Shown piece by piece: positions 25,996 through 35,086 of a stretch of DNA of 64,000 nt. The notes below the pieces were generated by a model. The model was not told the origin of the DNA, made no database searches, and saw only the letters and a list, made by a program, of their open reading frames with translations. The position numbers and the translations under genes were made by a program. Each line of letters opens with the position of its first letter. Position 1 is the stretch's first letter. The DNA lies in the NCBI RefSeq assembly GCF_041435015.1, contig NZ_CP107989.1, positions 1,674,001 through 1,738,000 on the forward strand. The letters are read 5' to 3'. This DNA is from Streptomyces canus. Its GTDB lineage: Bacteria > Actinomycetota > Actinomycetes > Streptomycetales > Streptomycetaceae.

Positions 25996-27323
25996 CTTCT
26001 CCCGATCCGGACACCGGCCTGCTCGCTCCCGGCTGGGCAGGCTCCCCCGCCGCCTCCGCGACCACCGACGGCGCCTACCTCCAGGCGCTGCTGGACGCCG
26101 AGGCGGCACTGACCCGGGTCCAGGCCCGTCTGGGTCTCGCCCCGGAGAGGGCGGCCGAGGCGGTGACCGAGGCGGCCCACGTGGACCGCTTCGACGTACG
26201 GTCCCTCGCCGAGCGTGCGCGCGGCGGCGGCAACCCCGTCATCCCCCTGGTCGCCGACCTGACCGAGACGGTCGGCGAGGCGTACGGCCCGTACGTCCAC
26301 CGGGGCGCCACCAGCCAGGACATCCTGGACACGGCGACGATGCTGGTGGCGGCACGCACCCTCGACCTCTTGCTGGCGGACCTCCACCGCGTCCAGCGGG
26401 CTTTGACCCGGCTCGCCGCCGAGCACCGGGACACCGCGATGCCGGGACGGACGCTCACCCAGCACGCCGTTCCGACGACATTCGGTCTGAAGGCGGCCGG
26501 GTGGCGGGCGCTGGTGCTGGACGCGCGGGACCGGGTCGCCGCCGTACGGGACTCCCTCCCCGCCCAACTCGGCGGCGCCGCCGGGACATTGGCGGCCTTC
26601 ACGGTGTACGGCAGCGAGGACACGCAGGCGCTCACGGAGGCCTTCGCCGCGGAGCTCGGCCTCCGGGCGCCGCTGCTCCCCTGGCACACCCTGCGCACCC
26701 CGATCGCCGACCTCGCCGGATGTCTCGCCTTCACCGCCGGAGCGCTGGGCAAGATCGCCGCGGATGTCCTCGTGCTCGGCCGTACCGAGATCGCCGAGGT
26801 CGCGGAGGGCGGCGGGGGCGGCTCCTCGGCCATGCCGCACAAGGCGAACCCCGTACGGTCCACGCTGATCGCCGCCGCCGGCCGGCGCGCGCCGCAGCTC
26901 GCGGCCACGCTGTACGGCTCGCTCGCCGCCGAGGACGAGCGGCCGGCCGGGGCCTGGCACGCCGAGTGGGAACCGCTCAGGGATGTGCTGCGACTGGTGG
27001 GCGGAGCCGCGCGGGACGCCGCCGAACTGACCGAGGGGCTGCGGGTCCACGCGGACACCATGCGGGAACACCTCGCTCTCACCCACGGGTTGATCGTCTC
27101 CGAGCGGCTGTCCGCCGAGCTGACACCCGTGCTGGGCCGGGCGCGCGCCAAGGCATTGCTGACGGACCTCGCCAAGCGGACGTACACCGAGGGGGTTTCG
27201 CTCGGTGAACTCCTGGCCCAGGAGCCGGAGTTGAAGGACGTCGACCTAGACGAGCCGACCGATCCGGCCCGTTACACCGGCTCCGCCGGAGCCCTCACCG
27301 ACCGTGCTCTGGAGCGACCTTGA
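25992..27323 (+). CDS. pcaB: 3-Carboxy-cis,cis-muconate cycloisomerase
   Basis: The 443-residue enzyme belongs to the fumarase/aspartase superfamily and lactonises 3-carboxymuconate to 4-carboxymuconolactone. Superfamily blocks are HRGATSQDILDTA, GRTLTQHAVPTTFG and the signature GGGGGSSAMPHKANPV, whose mobile loop carries the catalytic serine region. The GTG start at 25992 overlaps the pcaG stop. Compared with typical 350-450-residue relatives it is complete. Confidence 0.93.
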   Translation: MTSPDPDTGLLAPGWAGSPAASATTDGAYLQALLDAEAALTRVQARLGLAPERAAEAVTEAAHVDRFDVRSLAERARGGGNPVIPLVADLTETVGEAYGPYVHRGATSQDILDTATMLVAARTLDLLLADLHRVQRALTRLAAEHRDTAMPGRTLTQHAVPTTFGLKAAGWRALVLDARDRVAAVRDSLPAQLGGAAGTLAAFTVYGSEDTQALTEAFAAELGLRAPLLPWHTLRTPIADLAGCLAFTAGALGKIAADVLVLGRTEIAEVAEGGGGGSSAMPHKANPVRSTLIAAAGRRAPQLAATLYGSLAAEDERPAGAWHAEWEPLRDVLRLVGGAARDAAELTEGLRVHADTMREHLALTHGLIVSERLSAELTPVLGRARAKALLTDLAKRTYTEGVSLGELLAQEPELKDVDLDEPTDPARYTGSAGALTDRALERP

Positions 27324-28438
27324 CCGAGAAACTCCTCAACCACCGTGCCGAGGGTCCCACTTCCGCTCCCCCGCTGCTGCTCGGGCCGTCGCTCGGGACG
27401 TCGTACGCCCTGTGGGACAAGGTGGCGCCCGAGCTGTCCGCCAGCCATCGGGTGGTCCGCTGGGACCTGCCCGGGCACGGCGGTTCGGCGGCCGATCTCA
27501 TCGGTCCCGGCGCCACGGTGGGCGACCTCGCCGACCTGGTGCTGGCGCTCGCCGACTCGCTCGGCATCGAGCGGTTCGGGTACGCGGGGGTGTCGCTGGG
27601 TGGTGCGGTCGGTCTGCACCTGGCCGTACATCACCCGGAGCGCGTCGAATCGCTGGCGGTGATCTGCTCCTCGGCCCACTTCAACGGCAGCAAGCCGTGG
27701 GAGGAGCGGGCCGAGCGGGTCCGTCGGGAGGGCGTGCAGTGGCTGCTGGAGAGCGCGAACTCCCGTTGGTTCGCGGGTGACTTCAGCGTTCCGGAACTGA
27801 TCCGCGACCACGCAGAGGCCGATCCGCCGGCGTACGCCGCCTGCTGTGACGCCCTGGCCTCCTTCGACCTGCGCGACCGGCTGGCCGAGATCTCCGCGCC
27901 GACCCTGCTGATCGCCGGCCGTCAGGACCCGGCGACCCCGCCGCCCCATCTGCGGGAGATCGCCGACGCGGTGTCGCGCGCCACGCTCGTCGAACTGCCC
28001 GGGGCCTCGCACCTGGCACCGGCCCAGTGCCCGCAAGCCGTCCTCACCAGCCTGCGCGCACACCTCGACGGGGGTGCCAAGCGAGGCATGGAGGTGCGGC
28101 GCGAGGTGCTCGGGGACACGCACGTGGACCGGGCACAGGCCCGGCAGACCCCCTTCACCGCCCGCTTCCAGGACTTCATCTCACGCTACGCGTGGGGCGA
28201 GATCTGGACCGACCCGACGCTCAGCCGCCGCGAGCGCAGCATGATCACGCTGACGGCGCTGGTCGCCCACGGCCACTACGACGAACTGGCCATGCATGTG
28301 CGCGCGGCGCGGCGCAACGGGCTCACGCCGGAGGAGATCGGGGCCGTACTGCTCCAGACGGCCGTCTACTGCGGGGTGCCGGCGGCGAACTCCGCGTTCG
28401 CCACGGCGCAGCGGGTGCTCGCCGAAGAAGAAGGGTGA
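27320..28438 (+). CDS. pcaL: Fused 3-oxoadipate enol-lactonase / 4-carboxymuconolactone decarboxylase
   Basis: The 372-residue protein joins two enzymes. Residues about 1-245 are an alpha/beta hydrolase (PcaD) with the nucleophile elbow YAGVSLGGAVG and late His in GASHLAP. Residues about 255-370 are a carboxymuconolactone decarboxylase (PcaC) with WTDPTLSRRERSMITLTALVAHG. It converts 4-carboxymuconolactone to 3-oxoadipate in two steps. The fusion is typical of Streptomyces and Rhodococcus. Translation starts at TTG 27320, overlapping the pcaB stop. Confidence 0.93.
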   Translation: MTEKLLNHRAEGPTSAPPLLLGPSLGTSYALWDKVAPELSASHRVVRWDLPGHGGSAADLIGPGATVGDLADLVLALADSLGIERFGYAGVSLGGAVGLHLAVHHPERVESLAVICSSAHFNGSKPWEERAERVRREGVQWLLESANSRWFAGDFSVPELIRDHAEADPPAYAACCDALASFDLRDRLAEISAPTLLIAGRQDPATPPPHLREIADAVSRATLVELPGASHLAPAQCPQAVLTSLRAHLDGGAKRGMEVRREVLGDTHVDRAQARQTPFTARFQDFISRYAWGEIWTDPTLSRRERSMITLTALVAHGHYDELAMHVRAARRNGLTPEEIGAVLLQTAVYCGVPAANSAFATAQRVLAEEEG

Positions 28439-28498
28439 CCCCAGCGGTAGCAGCTTCAGGAGCGGCGCATGCTCCCCTCGTGTGCCTACGGTGGGAGC

Positions 28499-29290
28499 AT
28501 GTCCACGATTCTGATCACTGGTGCCACCTCCGGTCTCGGCCGCCACGTCGCCTTCGAACTGGTCCGCTCCGGCCACACCGTCCTCGCCCACGGCCGTGAC
28601 CCGGGCCGCACCGGGAGCCTGGTGGAGGAACTGCGGTCCGAGGGGCGGGCCGAGGGCTTCGTGGCCGACCTGGCGTCCCTGGCCCAGGTGCGCGATCTGG
28701 GCGCGAGGGTCGCCGCGGCCCACCCCGGACTCGATGTCCTGATCAACAACGCGGGCGTGGGCGCCGGTTCGCCCGGCTCGGGGCGGGAGGTGAGCGCCGA
28801 CGGCCACGAACTGCGCCTGGCGGTCAACTACTTGGCGCCTGTCGCCCTGACGCGTGCACTCCTGCCGACGCTGAAGGCGAGCGCCCCGTCCCGGATCGTC
28901 AACGTCGGCTCGGTGGGGCAGGAGCCGGTCGCCTTCGACGACCCGGAGTTCACCCAGGGCTACGCCGGTTTCGCCGCGTACTGCCGCGCCAAGTTCGCCC
29001 TGGCGGCCCACACCTTCAGCCTGGCCGAGGAGTTGGCGGACACGGGGGTCGCGGTGAACGTCCTCCACCCGGCGACGTTCATGGACACGGCGATGGTCCG
29101 GGAGGGCGGGGTGGCCCCGTGGTCCACGGTGGCCGACGGTGCCCCGGGCGTCCTGGCCCTGGCCACCCAGGACCTGGGCACGGGCCGCTATTTCGACGGG
29201 ACGAATCCGGCGCGGGCGCACGAGGAGACGTACGACAGGGACGTGCGGAAGCGCCTGGGTGCGCTGACGGACCAACTGCTCGCGCTGTAG
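28499..29290 (+). CDS. Short-chain dehydrogenase/reductase
   Basis: The 263-residue protein has the SDR cofactor motif TGATSGLGRH (residues about 7-16), the NNAG motif (VLINNAGVG) and an S-x-Y-x-x-x-K-like active site region (VGSVGQ, then AYCRAKFALAA). The atypical Y-C-R-A-K spacing still fits Y-x-x-x-K. The substrate is unknown. It follows pcaL by 60 bp but with its own leader, so it may not be in the pca operon. It faces the ATPase gene on the other strand. Confidence 0.83.
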   Translation: MSTILITGATSGLGRHVAFELVRSGHTVLAHGRDPGRTGSLVEELRSEGRAEGFVADLASLAQVRDLGARVAAAHPGLDVLINNAGVGAGSPGSGREVSADGHELRLAVNYLAPVALTRALLPTLKASAPSRIVNVGSVGQEPVAFDDPEFTQGYAGFAAYCRAKFALAAHTFSLAEELADTGVAVNVLHPATFMDTAMVREGGVAPWSTVADGAPGVLALATQDLGTGRYFDGTNPARAHEETYDRDVRKRLGALTDQLLAL

Positions 29291-29314
29291 CTCCCGCACG
29301 GACGACTCACCTGG

Positions 29315-31984
29315 TCACCGCAACCCACGCCCCGTCTCCAGCACCTCCCTGGCCTGTGTCACCAGCCCGTCCGCCCCGCACGAACGCGCCAGCGTCAGGC
29401 CTCGATTGAGCTCCGCCACGGACCGCGCCGCGATCCCGTACTCGACCCGGGCCGCCGCGTGCTCGTACTGGCAGGGAGAGGCCTCCAGATAGGCCACCGC
29501 CTGCGCGGCGAGCCGCACCGCCCGCTGCCCGGTCTCCAGCGCGGCGGCACACCGCAACGCCTCACCGATGGCCGTGTCCGTGCCGAGTCGCTCGGCATGC
29601 CGCCGGACATCCGTGGCCAGCCGAGCGGCCCGCACCGGGTCCTCACCGGCGAGCGCCCGGGCGAGATCGACGGCCCACGGCACCAGCACCGGGTTGTGAT
29701 GCCCCCGCACGGCCGCCGCCTTCTCCGCCTCGTCCAGTTCGTTGATGCCGTCCTGGGTCCGGCCGACGGCCAGCAGCAGCCGTCCCCGCACGGACCGGGG
29801 ATCGGGCAGCACGATCGTGGACGGATACGGCGGCGTGAATCCGTACTGCTCGGCGATCGCCCATGCCTCCTCGACATGCCCGCGCGCGAGCAGCGTGTCG
29901 ACGAGGTTGCAGGTCGCCGACCAGTACAGCGGCAGCCCTCGTCCCACCCGCTCGGCGAGCCGGAGCGACTCGCGCAGGGAGGTCTCCGCCTCCCGGAGCC
30001 GTCCTCGCCGGCGGTGGCCGAGGCCGACGTAGGCGTGGGCGAGGGCGAGGTGCCCGCCGCTCCAGCCGGTCGACTCGTAGGTGCGCAGGGCGTCGGTGTA
30101 CAGGGCCTCGGCGCGATCGAGGCGGTCCGTGAAGGCGTACGCGCTGGCCAGCATCAGCGGCAGTTCGAGGCCCCACTCGGTGTCGGTCCAGCCGAGTCCG
30201 GGTGCCAGGCGGCCGTTGACGAGGGCGCGGTCGCACACTTCGGAGATCTCCTCGGCGCTCTCGCCGTGGGCCATCGCGTCGAATCCCCGCAGGATGAGCA
30301 GAGCCCGCTCGGAGTTGTCACGGCCGATACAGGTGGCGGCCAGGGCGGCGAGGCGCTCGGAGCGCGCCGGGGAGGTGGCCTCGCCCGGGTAGAGCCCCTC
30401 CCATGTGTACTGCACGGCCTGGAGGCGGAGTCTGGCAGGACCTTCCTCGTGCCGGGCGGCCTCCGCCTCGACCGTGCGGACCGCCTCCTCCAGCTGGTTG
30501 TTGTGCATGAGTGCCTGGGAGAGGCGGACGACGGCGTCCACCCGGGCGGAGCCCTCCAGGCCGGGCATGGCGAGCGCGGTCTGGAGGTGGCCGATGGTCT
30601 TGGCGGGGGCGGTCAGGAGGGTGGCGCAGCCGAGTTCGAAGAGCACACGCGCGTGGACCTCGGGTGGCGGGGGCTCCACCAGGGCGCGCTCCAGACAGCG
30701 GCGGGCCGCGTCGGGGGCGCCGACCAGGAGGTGCTCGCGGGCCGCCTCGCGCAGTTGCTCGACGAGTTCCTCGTCGTCGTCCGGATGGACCTTGAGCAGG
30801 TGCCGGGATGCTGCTGCGGCGCCGAGCCCGGAGTCGGTGACGAGTTGTGCGGCGATGCCGTGCATGGCGGTGCGCAGGGCGTCGGGGATGGAGTCGTAGA
30901 CGGCGGTGGCGATCAGCGGGTGGACGAACTCCAGCTCGCCGTCCTCCGTCCCGGAGTCGGTGAGGATACGGGCATCGCGCAGCAGTCCGGCGCAGAGCGT
31001 GGCCTTCTCCGGCTTGAGGGTGGCGAGCCGGGCCACCAGGCCGACGGAGATGTCGGTGCCGAGGATCGCGGCCGCCCAGGCGAACCGGGTGGCGTCGATG
31101 CCGAGTTCCTCGAGGCGGGCGACGAGGCCGCCGCCGCGGGCCGAGCGGTTCAGCTCCCGCAGTTCGTTCGCCGAGCCCTCGGTGGGCTCCATCTGGCTGT
31201 CCCGGACCTTGGCGAGGAGTTCGACCGTCTCGTACGGGTTGCCGCCGGTGACGGCCCACACCTCGCGGCAGAACGGGGCGTCGGCGTGCTCACCCAGGGT
31301 GGCGCGGGTGAGCCCCGCGGCGGCGTCCGGGGTGAGGGCGCTGAGGTGGGTGACGGGGCGGCCCGCGGCGGAGGCCACCGTCTCCAGGAGGCGGGCGCTC
31401 TCGGCGCCGGCCTCGCCGGGCCGGCGCGCCACCACGACCAGGACGGACAGGTCGTCCAGGCGCTCGACGAAGGCGGCGAGCCAGCGCAGGGTCTCCTGGT
31501 CGGCCCAGTGGGCGTCGTCGACCATCAGCACGAGCGGCCAGTCCCGGCGGGCCAGTCGGCGCACCGCGGCGACCAGTCCGTCGCACACGCCCTGCGGGTC
31601 GGCCTGCCGCTCCCCCGGGTCAGCTATGCCGAGAGCGGGGCCGGCGATGTCGTACCAGTCGCCGAGGTACTCACGGGCCTCCTCGGGCATCAGCGACAGG
31701 AGGGCGGGCTGGAGCAGTTGGCGTACCACGTTGAAGGGGACGGACCTGAGGGTCTCGCCGCCGCGGGCCGACCAGACCGTGCAGCCGCGTGCCTCGGCGA
31801 TACGGCGGGTCTCGGCCAGCAGGGCGGTCTTGCCGAAGCCCGCCTCGCCGCGGATCACCAGCACGCTGCCCGAGGCGGTGCGGCCCGCGCACAGGGAGTC
31901 GAGCACGCATTCGACGGCGGCGAGTTCCTCGTCGCGCTCCCACAGCGAGGCCGGGGCGGCCGCCATCGGCCGTACCTCCGTCAT
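29315..31984 (-). CDS. LAL-type AAA ATPase regulator lacking the C-terminal LuxR HTH
   Basis: The 889-residue protein has the layout of large LuxR regulators: an N-terminal NTPase with Walker A GEAGFGKTAL (about 45-54) and Walker B LVLMVDDAHWAD, then a long helical TPR-like region with repeated ALYTDALRTYE/AEQYGF pairs. Family members usually end in a LuxR HTH of about 65 residues. Here the protein stops after LTLARSCGADGLVTQAREVLETGRGLR, just where the HTH should start, and the remaining 24 bp before the convergent SDR gene cannot hold one. It is either truncated or acts through a partner. Confidence 0.8.
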   Translation of the reverse strand: MTEVRPMAAAPASLWERDEELAAVECVLDSLCAGRTASGSVLVIRGEAGFGKTALLAETRRIAEARGCTVWSARGGETLRSVPFNVVRQLLQPALLSLMPEEAREYLGDWYDIAGPALGIADPGERQADPQGVCDGLVAAVRRLARRDWPLVLMVDDAHWADQETLRWLAAFVERLDDLSVLVVVARRPGEAGAESARLLETVASAAGRPVTHLSALTPDAAAGLTRATLGEHADAPFCREVWAVTGGNPYETVELLAKVRDSQMEPTEGSANELRELNRSARGGGLVARLEELGIDATRFAWAAAILGTDISVGLVARLATLKPEKATLCAGLLRDARILTDSGTEDGELEFVHPLIATAVYDSIPDALRTAMHGIAAQLVTDSGLGAAAASRHLLKVHPDDDEELVEQLREAAREHLLVGAPDAARRCLERALVEPPPPEVHARVLFELGCATLLTAPAKTIGHLQTALAMPGLEGSARVDAVVRLSQALMHNNQLEEAVRTVEAEAARHEEGPARLRLQAVQYTWEGLYPGEATSPARSERLAALAATCIGRDNSERALLILRGFDAMAHGESAEEISEVCDRALVNGRLAPGLGWTDTEWGLELPLMLASAYAFTDRLDRAEALYTDALRTYESTGWSGGHLALAHAYVGLGHRRRGRLREAETSLRESLRLAERVGRGLPLYWSATCNLVDTLLARGHVEEAWAIAEQYGFTPPYPSTIVLPDPRSVRGRLLLAVGRTQDGINELDEAEKAAAVRGHHNPVLVPWAVDLARALAGEDPVRAARLATDVRRHAERLGTDTAIGEALRCAAALETGQRAVRLAAQAVAYLEASPCQYEHAAARVEYGIAARSVAELNRGLTLARSCGADGLVTQAREVLETGRGLR

Positions 31985-32237
31985 CCCGCTCCCTCCCCAA
32001 GTCGCCCGAACGACGTACAGATCTCGAGCGTAGCCGCCCGGGTGCGCAAGCGGAGGGCGGTCGGGGCAGCTCTTGCCTTCACGGGTGATCTCGGGTAGAG
32101 GCAGGCGACGCGCCCTGCCCCTGACCTGCCGTCAATCGAGCTGACCATCAGTCAGTCATTCCCGTTCGGGCGAAGTGCGCGGAATCGGCCGACGCCCCTC
32201 TCATCCCTCTTTCACCGAGGGCTCATACGGTGGGGGC

Positions 32238-33248
32238 ATGACGCAGGAGACTCCCCCCGGGTGGTACCCCGATCCCGGGCAGACAAGTGACGGTCCCGCC
32301 ACCGAGCGCTGGTGGGACGGCAAGGCGTGGACGGAGCGGACCCGGCCCGCCGGATCGGCCGCCGCATGGGGTCCCCCGGAACAGGTCGCGAGCCCCGGGG
32401 ATCCCGGAGCGTACCCGGCCTATCCGCCGTATCCCGCGCAGCCGCCCGCCGGGGCGCGGCGCGGCCGCATGGGCATAGCCGTGGCGGTGGCCGTCGTGGT
32501 CCTGGCGAGCATTGGCGTGGGTGTGTACGCGCTGGCCGACAACGGCGACGGCAACGGCGGCACCGCCGACTCCCAGACGCCGGGGGGTCAGGGCGGGCCC
32601 GGCGGCGCCGGGGGCCAGGGTGGACCGTTCGGTGGCAACGGAGGGTCCGGCGGCTCCGGTGGCAGCGGGGGTTCCGGGGGCGCGTCGCCCTCCCCGCAGG
32701 GGTCCGAGGCGCCGAGGATCGAGAGCGGTTCGGTGACCGACTCGATCGACGGGATCAGCCTGCCCATCCCGGACGACTGGTACGGCCAGGAGATCTCGGC
32801 CGGCGCGTCCGTCACCTCGAACGACTCCTACGCCTGCCCCGGCGACACCTCCGAGAAGTGCACGAAGGGCGGTGCCTACTCGGCGCCCGCCCTGGCGCTG
32901 CGCACCAAGGGCAGCACGGCCGAGCAGATCGCCAAGGCCGACATCGAGGCGAACGCCGAGCAGTCCTACGGCGGCAAGACCTACGGCTCGATCACCTCGC
33001 ACGACGTCCTCGCCTCCGAGGCGGTGACCGTGGCCGGGCAGAAGGGCTACAAGGTCCGCTGGAAGGCGGTCACCAGCAAGGGCTCCGACGGCTATGTCGA
33101 GTCCCTGGCCTTCCCGTCCCCGGCGAACCCGCAGCAGATCGTCGTGGTGCGGTTCGGTGTCGACGTCGAAGAGGGCCAGACCGTGATCGACGACATCACC
33201 AAGGGGATCAAGGTGTCGACGGGCGGCGGCAGCGGCCAGGACGTCTGA
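32238..33248 (+). CDS. DUF2510 membrane protein with Gly-rich linker and extracytoplasmic domain
   Basis: The 336-residue protein starts with a DUF2510 module (PPGWYPDPGQ, RWWDGKAWTERT), a Pro/Tyr-rich segment, one transmembrane helix (about 75-95, GIAVAVAVVVLASIGVGVY), a Gly/Ser repeat linker (about 105-155) and an outer domain of about 180 residues with one Cys pair. The topology suggests DUF2510 inside and the C-terminal domain outside, as in several Streptomyces envelope proteins. The function is unknown. A strong hairpin terminator follows. Confidence 0.78.
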   Translation: MTQETPPGWYPDPGQTSDGPATERWWDGKAWTERTRPAGSAAAWGPPEQVASPGDPGAYPAYPPYPAQPPAGARRGRMGIAVAVAVVVLASIGVGVYALADNGDGNGGTADSQTPGGQGGPGGAGGQGGPFGGNGGSGGSGGSGGSGGASPSPQGSEAPRIESGSVTDSIDGISLPIPDDWYGQEISAGASVTSNDSYACPGDTSEKCTKGGAYSAPALALRTKGSTAEQIAKADIEANAEQSYGGKTYGSITSHDVLASEAVTVAGQKGYKVRWKAVTSKGSDGYVESLAFPSPANPQQIVVVRFGVDVEEGQTVIDDITKGIKVSTGGGSGQDV

Positions 33249-33270
33249 CGGCCGGTCCCCGGACACCGGT

Positions 33271-33317
33271 CGGCCGGGTGGGGCGCCTCTCCGCTCGAGA
33301 GGAACCCCACCCGGCCG
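33271..33317 (+). terminator. Strong hairpin terminator
   Basis: CGGCCGGGTGGGG (33271-33283) pairs perfectly with CCCCACCCGGCCG (33305-33317) after the DUF2510 gene. It may also serve the convergent TetR gene. Confidence 0.75.
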
Positions 33318-33397
33318 GGGGTGCGCGCCGCCCCCGTCCCCACGGTGCGGCGCGAGCAGGTCACCGTCCGGTCATCCCGTGGACGGCGGCCCGGGTC

Positions 33398-34012
33398 TCA
33401 GGTCAGGCCGAGTGCCGGCAGCAGGGCCGCCTCCACGAAGCGGACCAGGTAGTCCGGGTCGGCGTACTCCCCGTCGATGACGGGACGGGCCCGGATGACG
33501 CCGAACATCTGGGCCGGGATGTACTCCAGCGCCGGGTGTCCGGTGGCGACCTCACCCCGGTCGACCCCTCGCTGGAGGATGTGCCTCAGTGCGGCGATCT
33601 CCGGGTCGACCAGCGCCTCACGCAGGGCCTGCGCGAGCTCCGCGTCCTGCGTGACGGCGTGGCCGAGCGCCTGGAGGAGCTTGGTGTCGTGCATCGACCA
33701 CCGGCCCGCGGACCGGGCGGCCTCGCGCAGATCGTCGGCGAGTGATCCGGTGTCGATCCCGTCGAACTTCGACCTGCGGCGGGAGCGCAGGGCGGCCACC
33801 ACGAACTGGGGCTTGGTCTTCCACTGCCGGTAGAGGGTGGACTTGCTGCAGCGGGTGCTGCTGGCGACGCCCTCCATGGTCACGGCTTCATATCCGCATT
33901 CACGGATCTGTTCGAGCACAGCGTCGAAGAACTCCTGCTCACGCTCGGGCGTGATCTTGGAGCGGCGCGAGGCGGCGACCGTCTCCGGTCCGTCCGCGGC
34001 CTGCGACGTCAT
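33398..34012 (-). CDS. TetR-family transcriptional regulator
   Basis: The 204-residue protein has an N-terminal TetR HTH (about 25-70; REQEFFDAVLEQIRECGYEAVTMEGVAS, then CSKSTLYRQW) and a helical ligand domain resembling the TetR_C type with PEIAALRHILQRGVDRGEV. The ATG at 34012 is preceded by a gap with exceptional inverted and direct repeats, shared with the divergent PAP2 gene. It most likely represses that pair and itself. Confidence 0.85.
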   Translation of the reverse strand: MTSQAADGPETVAASRRSKITPEREQEFFDAVLEQIRECGYEAVTMEGVASSTRCSKSTLYRQWKTKPQFVVAALRSRRRSKFDGIDTGSLADDLREAARSAGRWSMHDTKLLQALGHAVTQDAELAQALREALVDPEIAALRHILQRGVDRGEVATGHPALEYIPAQMFGVIRARPVIDGEYADPDYLVRFVEAALLPALGLT

Positions 34013-34099
34013 CAGCCCATCCCCTCATTCGCCTCGGCGGCCGGCCTGCTTCGAGGCCGTCGCGTTTCATTCCCGGATTCCAGTGTGTCGTATGTCTAT

Positions 34100-34149
34100 C
34101 GATACGCCAGTGTACCGGTACCCGATCGTATCGGTACACTGGCGTATCG
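34100..34149. promoter_or_regulatory. 50-bp inverted repeat, probable TetR operator
   Basis: Arms CGATACGCCAGTGTACCG (34100-34117) and CGGTACACTGGCGTATCG (34132-34149) are perfect 18-bp inverted repeats around 14 bp. On the same stretch GTATCG recurs at 34128, 34144 and 34160, an exact 16-bp period. This could hold several TetR dimers on one face of the helix. Confidence 0.75.
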
Positions 34150-34243
34150 GTACGAGGTCGTATCGATGAGTTTCGGAATCAGGACGAGTCACCAACTTGT
34201 TCAGATTTCAGTTCCGCACCACCATCAGCGAAGGGGCCGGGGG

Positions 34244-35086
34244 ATGAATGCCCTCACCGAGCCTGCAGGAGCGAAGCCGAGCGCCATGGCGCGGCCGCCG
34301 CTCGTCCGTGAGCTCCTGCTCGTCGTAGGACTCTTCCTTGTCTACAAGTTCGGCCGGCAACTGGTCACGGGCCACACCACCGAGGCCTATCGCAACGCCG
34401 GCCGCGTGTGGCACTGGGAACGCGTCCTGGACCTGCCCGGAGAGGGCTCGGTGCAGTCGCTGCTGCTGCACGGCGACACCCTCGCGCACGTCGCGAACAC
34501 CTACTACGCGACCGTCCACTTCCCGGCCACGGTCGCCTTCCTGGTCTGGCTGTACCTCAAGCGCCCGGCCCACTACATCTGGGCCCGCCGCGTCCTCGCC
34601 CTGCTCACCGGCGCCGCCCTGGTGCTGCACCTCGTCTTCCCGCTGGCCCCGCCGCGGATGCTCGCGGCGGCCGGCCTGGTCGACACCGCGAAGGTCTACG
34701 GCCCCTCCGTGTACGGCCCGCCGCAGACCGACACCCTCTCCAACCAGTTCGCCGCGATGCCCTCGCTGCACTTCGGCTGGGCTCTGATGGTGGCGATCGG
34801 CCTGATCGTGGCCACCCGCTCGCGCCGGCGCTGGCTGTGGCTGCTGCATCCGCTGGTGACCCTGCTGGTGATCGTCGGGACGGCGAACCACTACTGGATG
34901 GACGCGATCGTGGCGACGGCCCTGCTCGGCATCGCCCTCGCGGTCATCCGCCCCCAGACTTCGTCCGGGGGGACCCCCATCTCGCTTCGCTCGCCGCACC
35001 GCACGGCCACCACGGCAGGACGGGCGCAGGAGAAGCTCACCCCGGCCGAACCCAAGGAGAACGTCCTGGTCGGAGCCGGCCGATGA
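34244..35086 (+). CDS. PAP2-superfamily membrane phosphatase/transferase
   Basis: The 280-residue protein has about six hydrophobic helices and the PAP2 active-site pieces PSLHFGWAL (PSxH motif) and ANHYWMD with the late His and Asp. This form is like the Aur1/inositolphosphotransferase-type PAP2 found in actinobacteria, acting on lipid phosphates in the membrane. The C-terminal 40 residues are polar. Start ATG 34244 follows GGGGCCGGGGG. The stop overlaps the start of the next gene (ATGA), so the two are coupled. Confidence 0.85.
   Translation: MNALTEPAGAKPSAMARPPLVRELLLVVGLFLVYKFGRQLVTGHTTEAYRNAGRVWHWERVLDLPGEGSVQSLLLHGDTLAHVANTYYATVHFPATVAFLVWLYLKRPAHYIWARRVLALLTGAALVLHLVFPLAPPRMLAAAGLVDTAKVYGPSVYGPPQTDTLSNQFAAMPSLHFGWALMVAIGLIVATRSRRRWLWLLHPLVTLLVIVGTANHYWMDAIVATALLGIALAVIRPQTSSGGTPISLRSPHRTATTAGRAQEKLTPAEPKENVLVGAGR

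Noticed and set aside
29459..32098. Plus-strand open frame opposite the LAL-like gene
   Set aside because: No domains; mirror of a long GC-rich gene.
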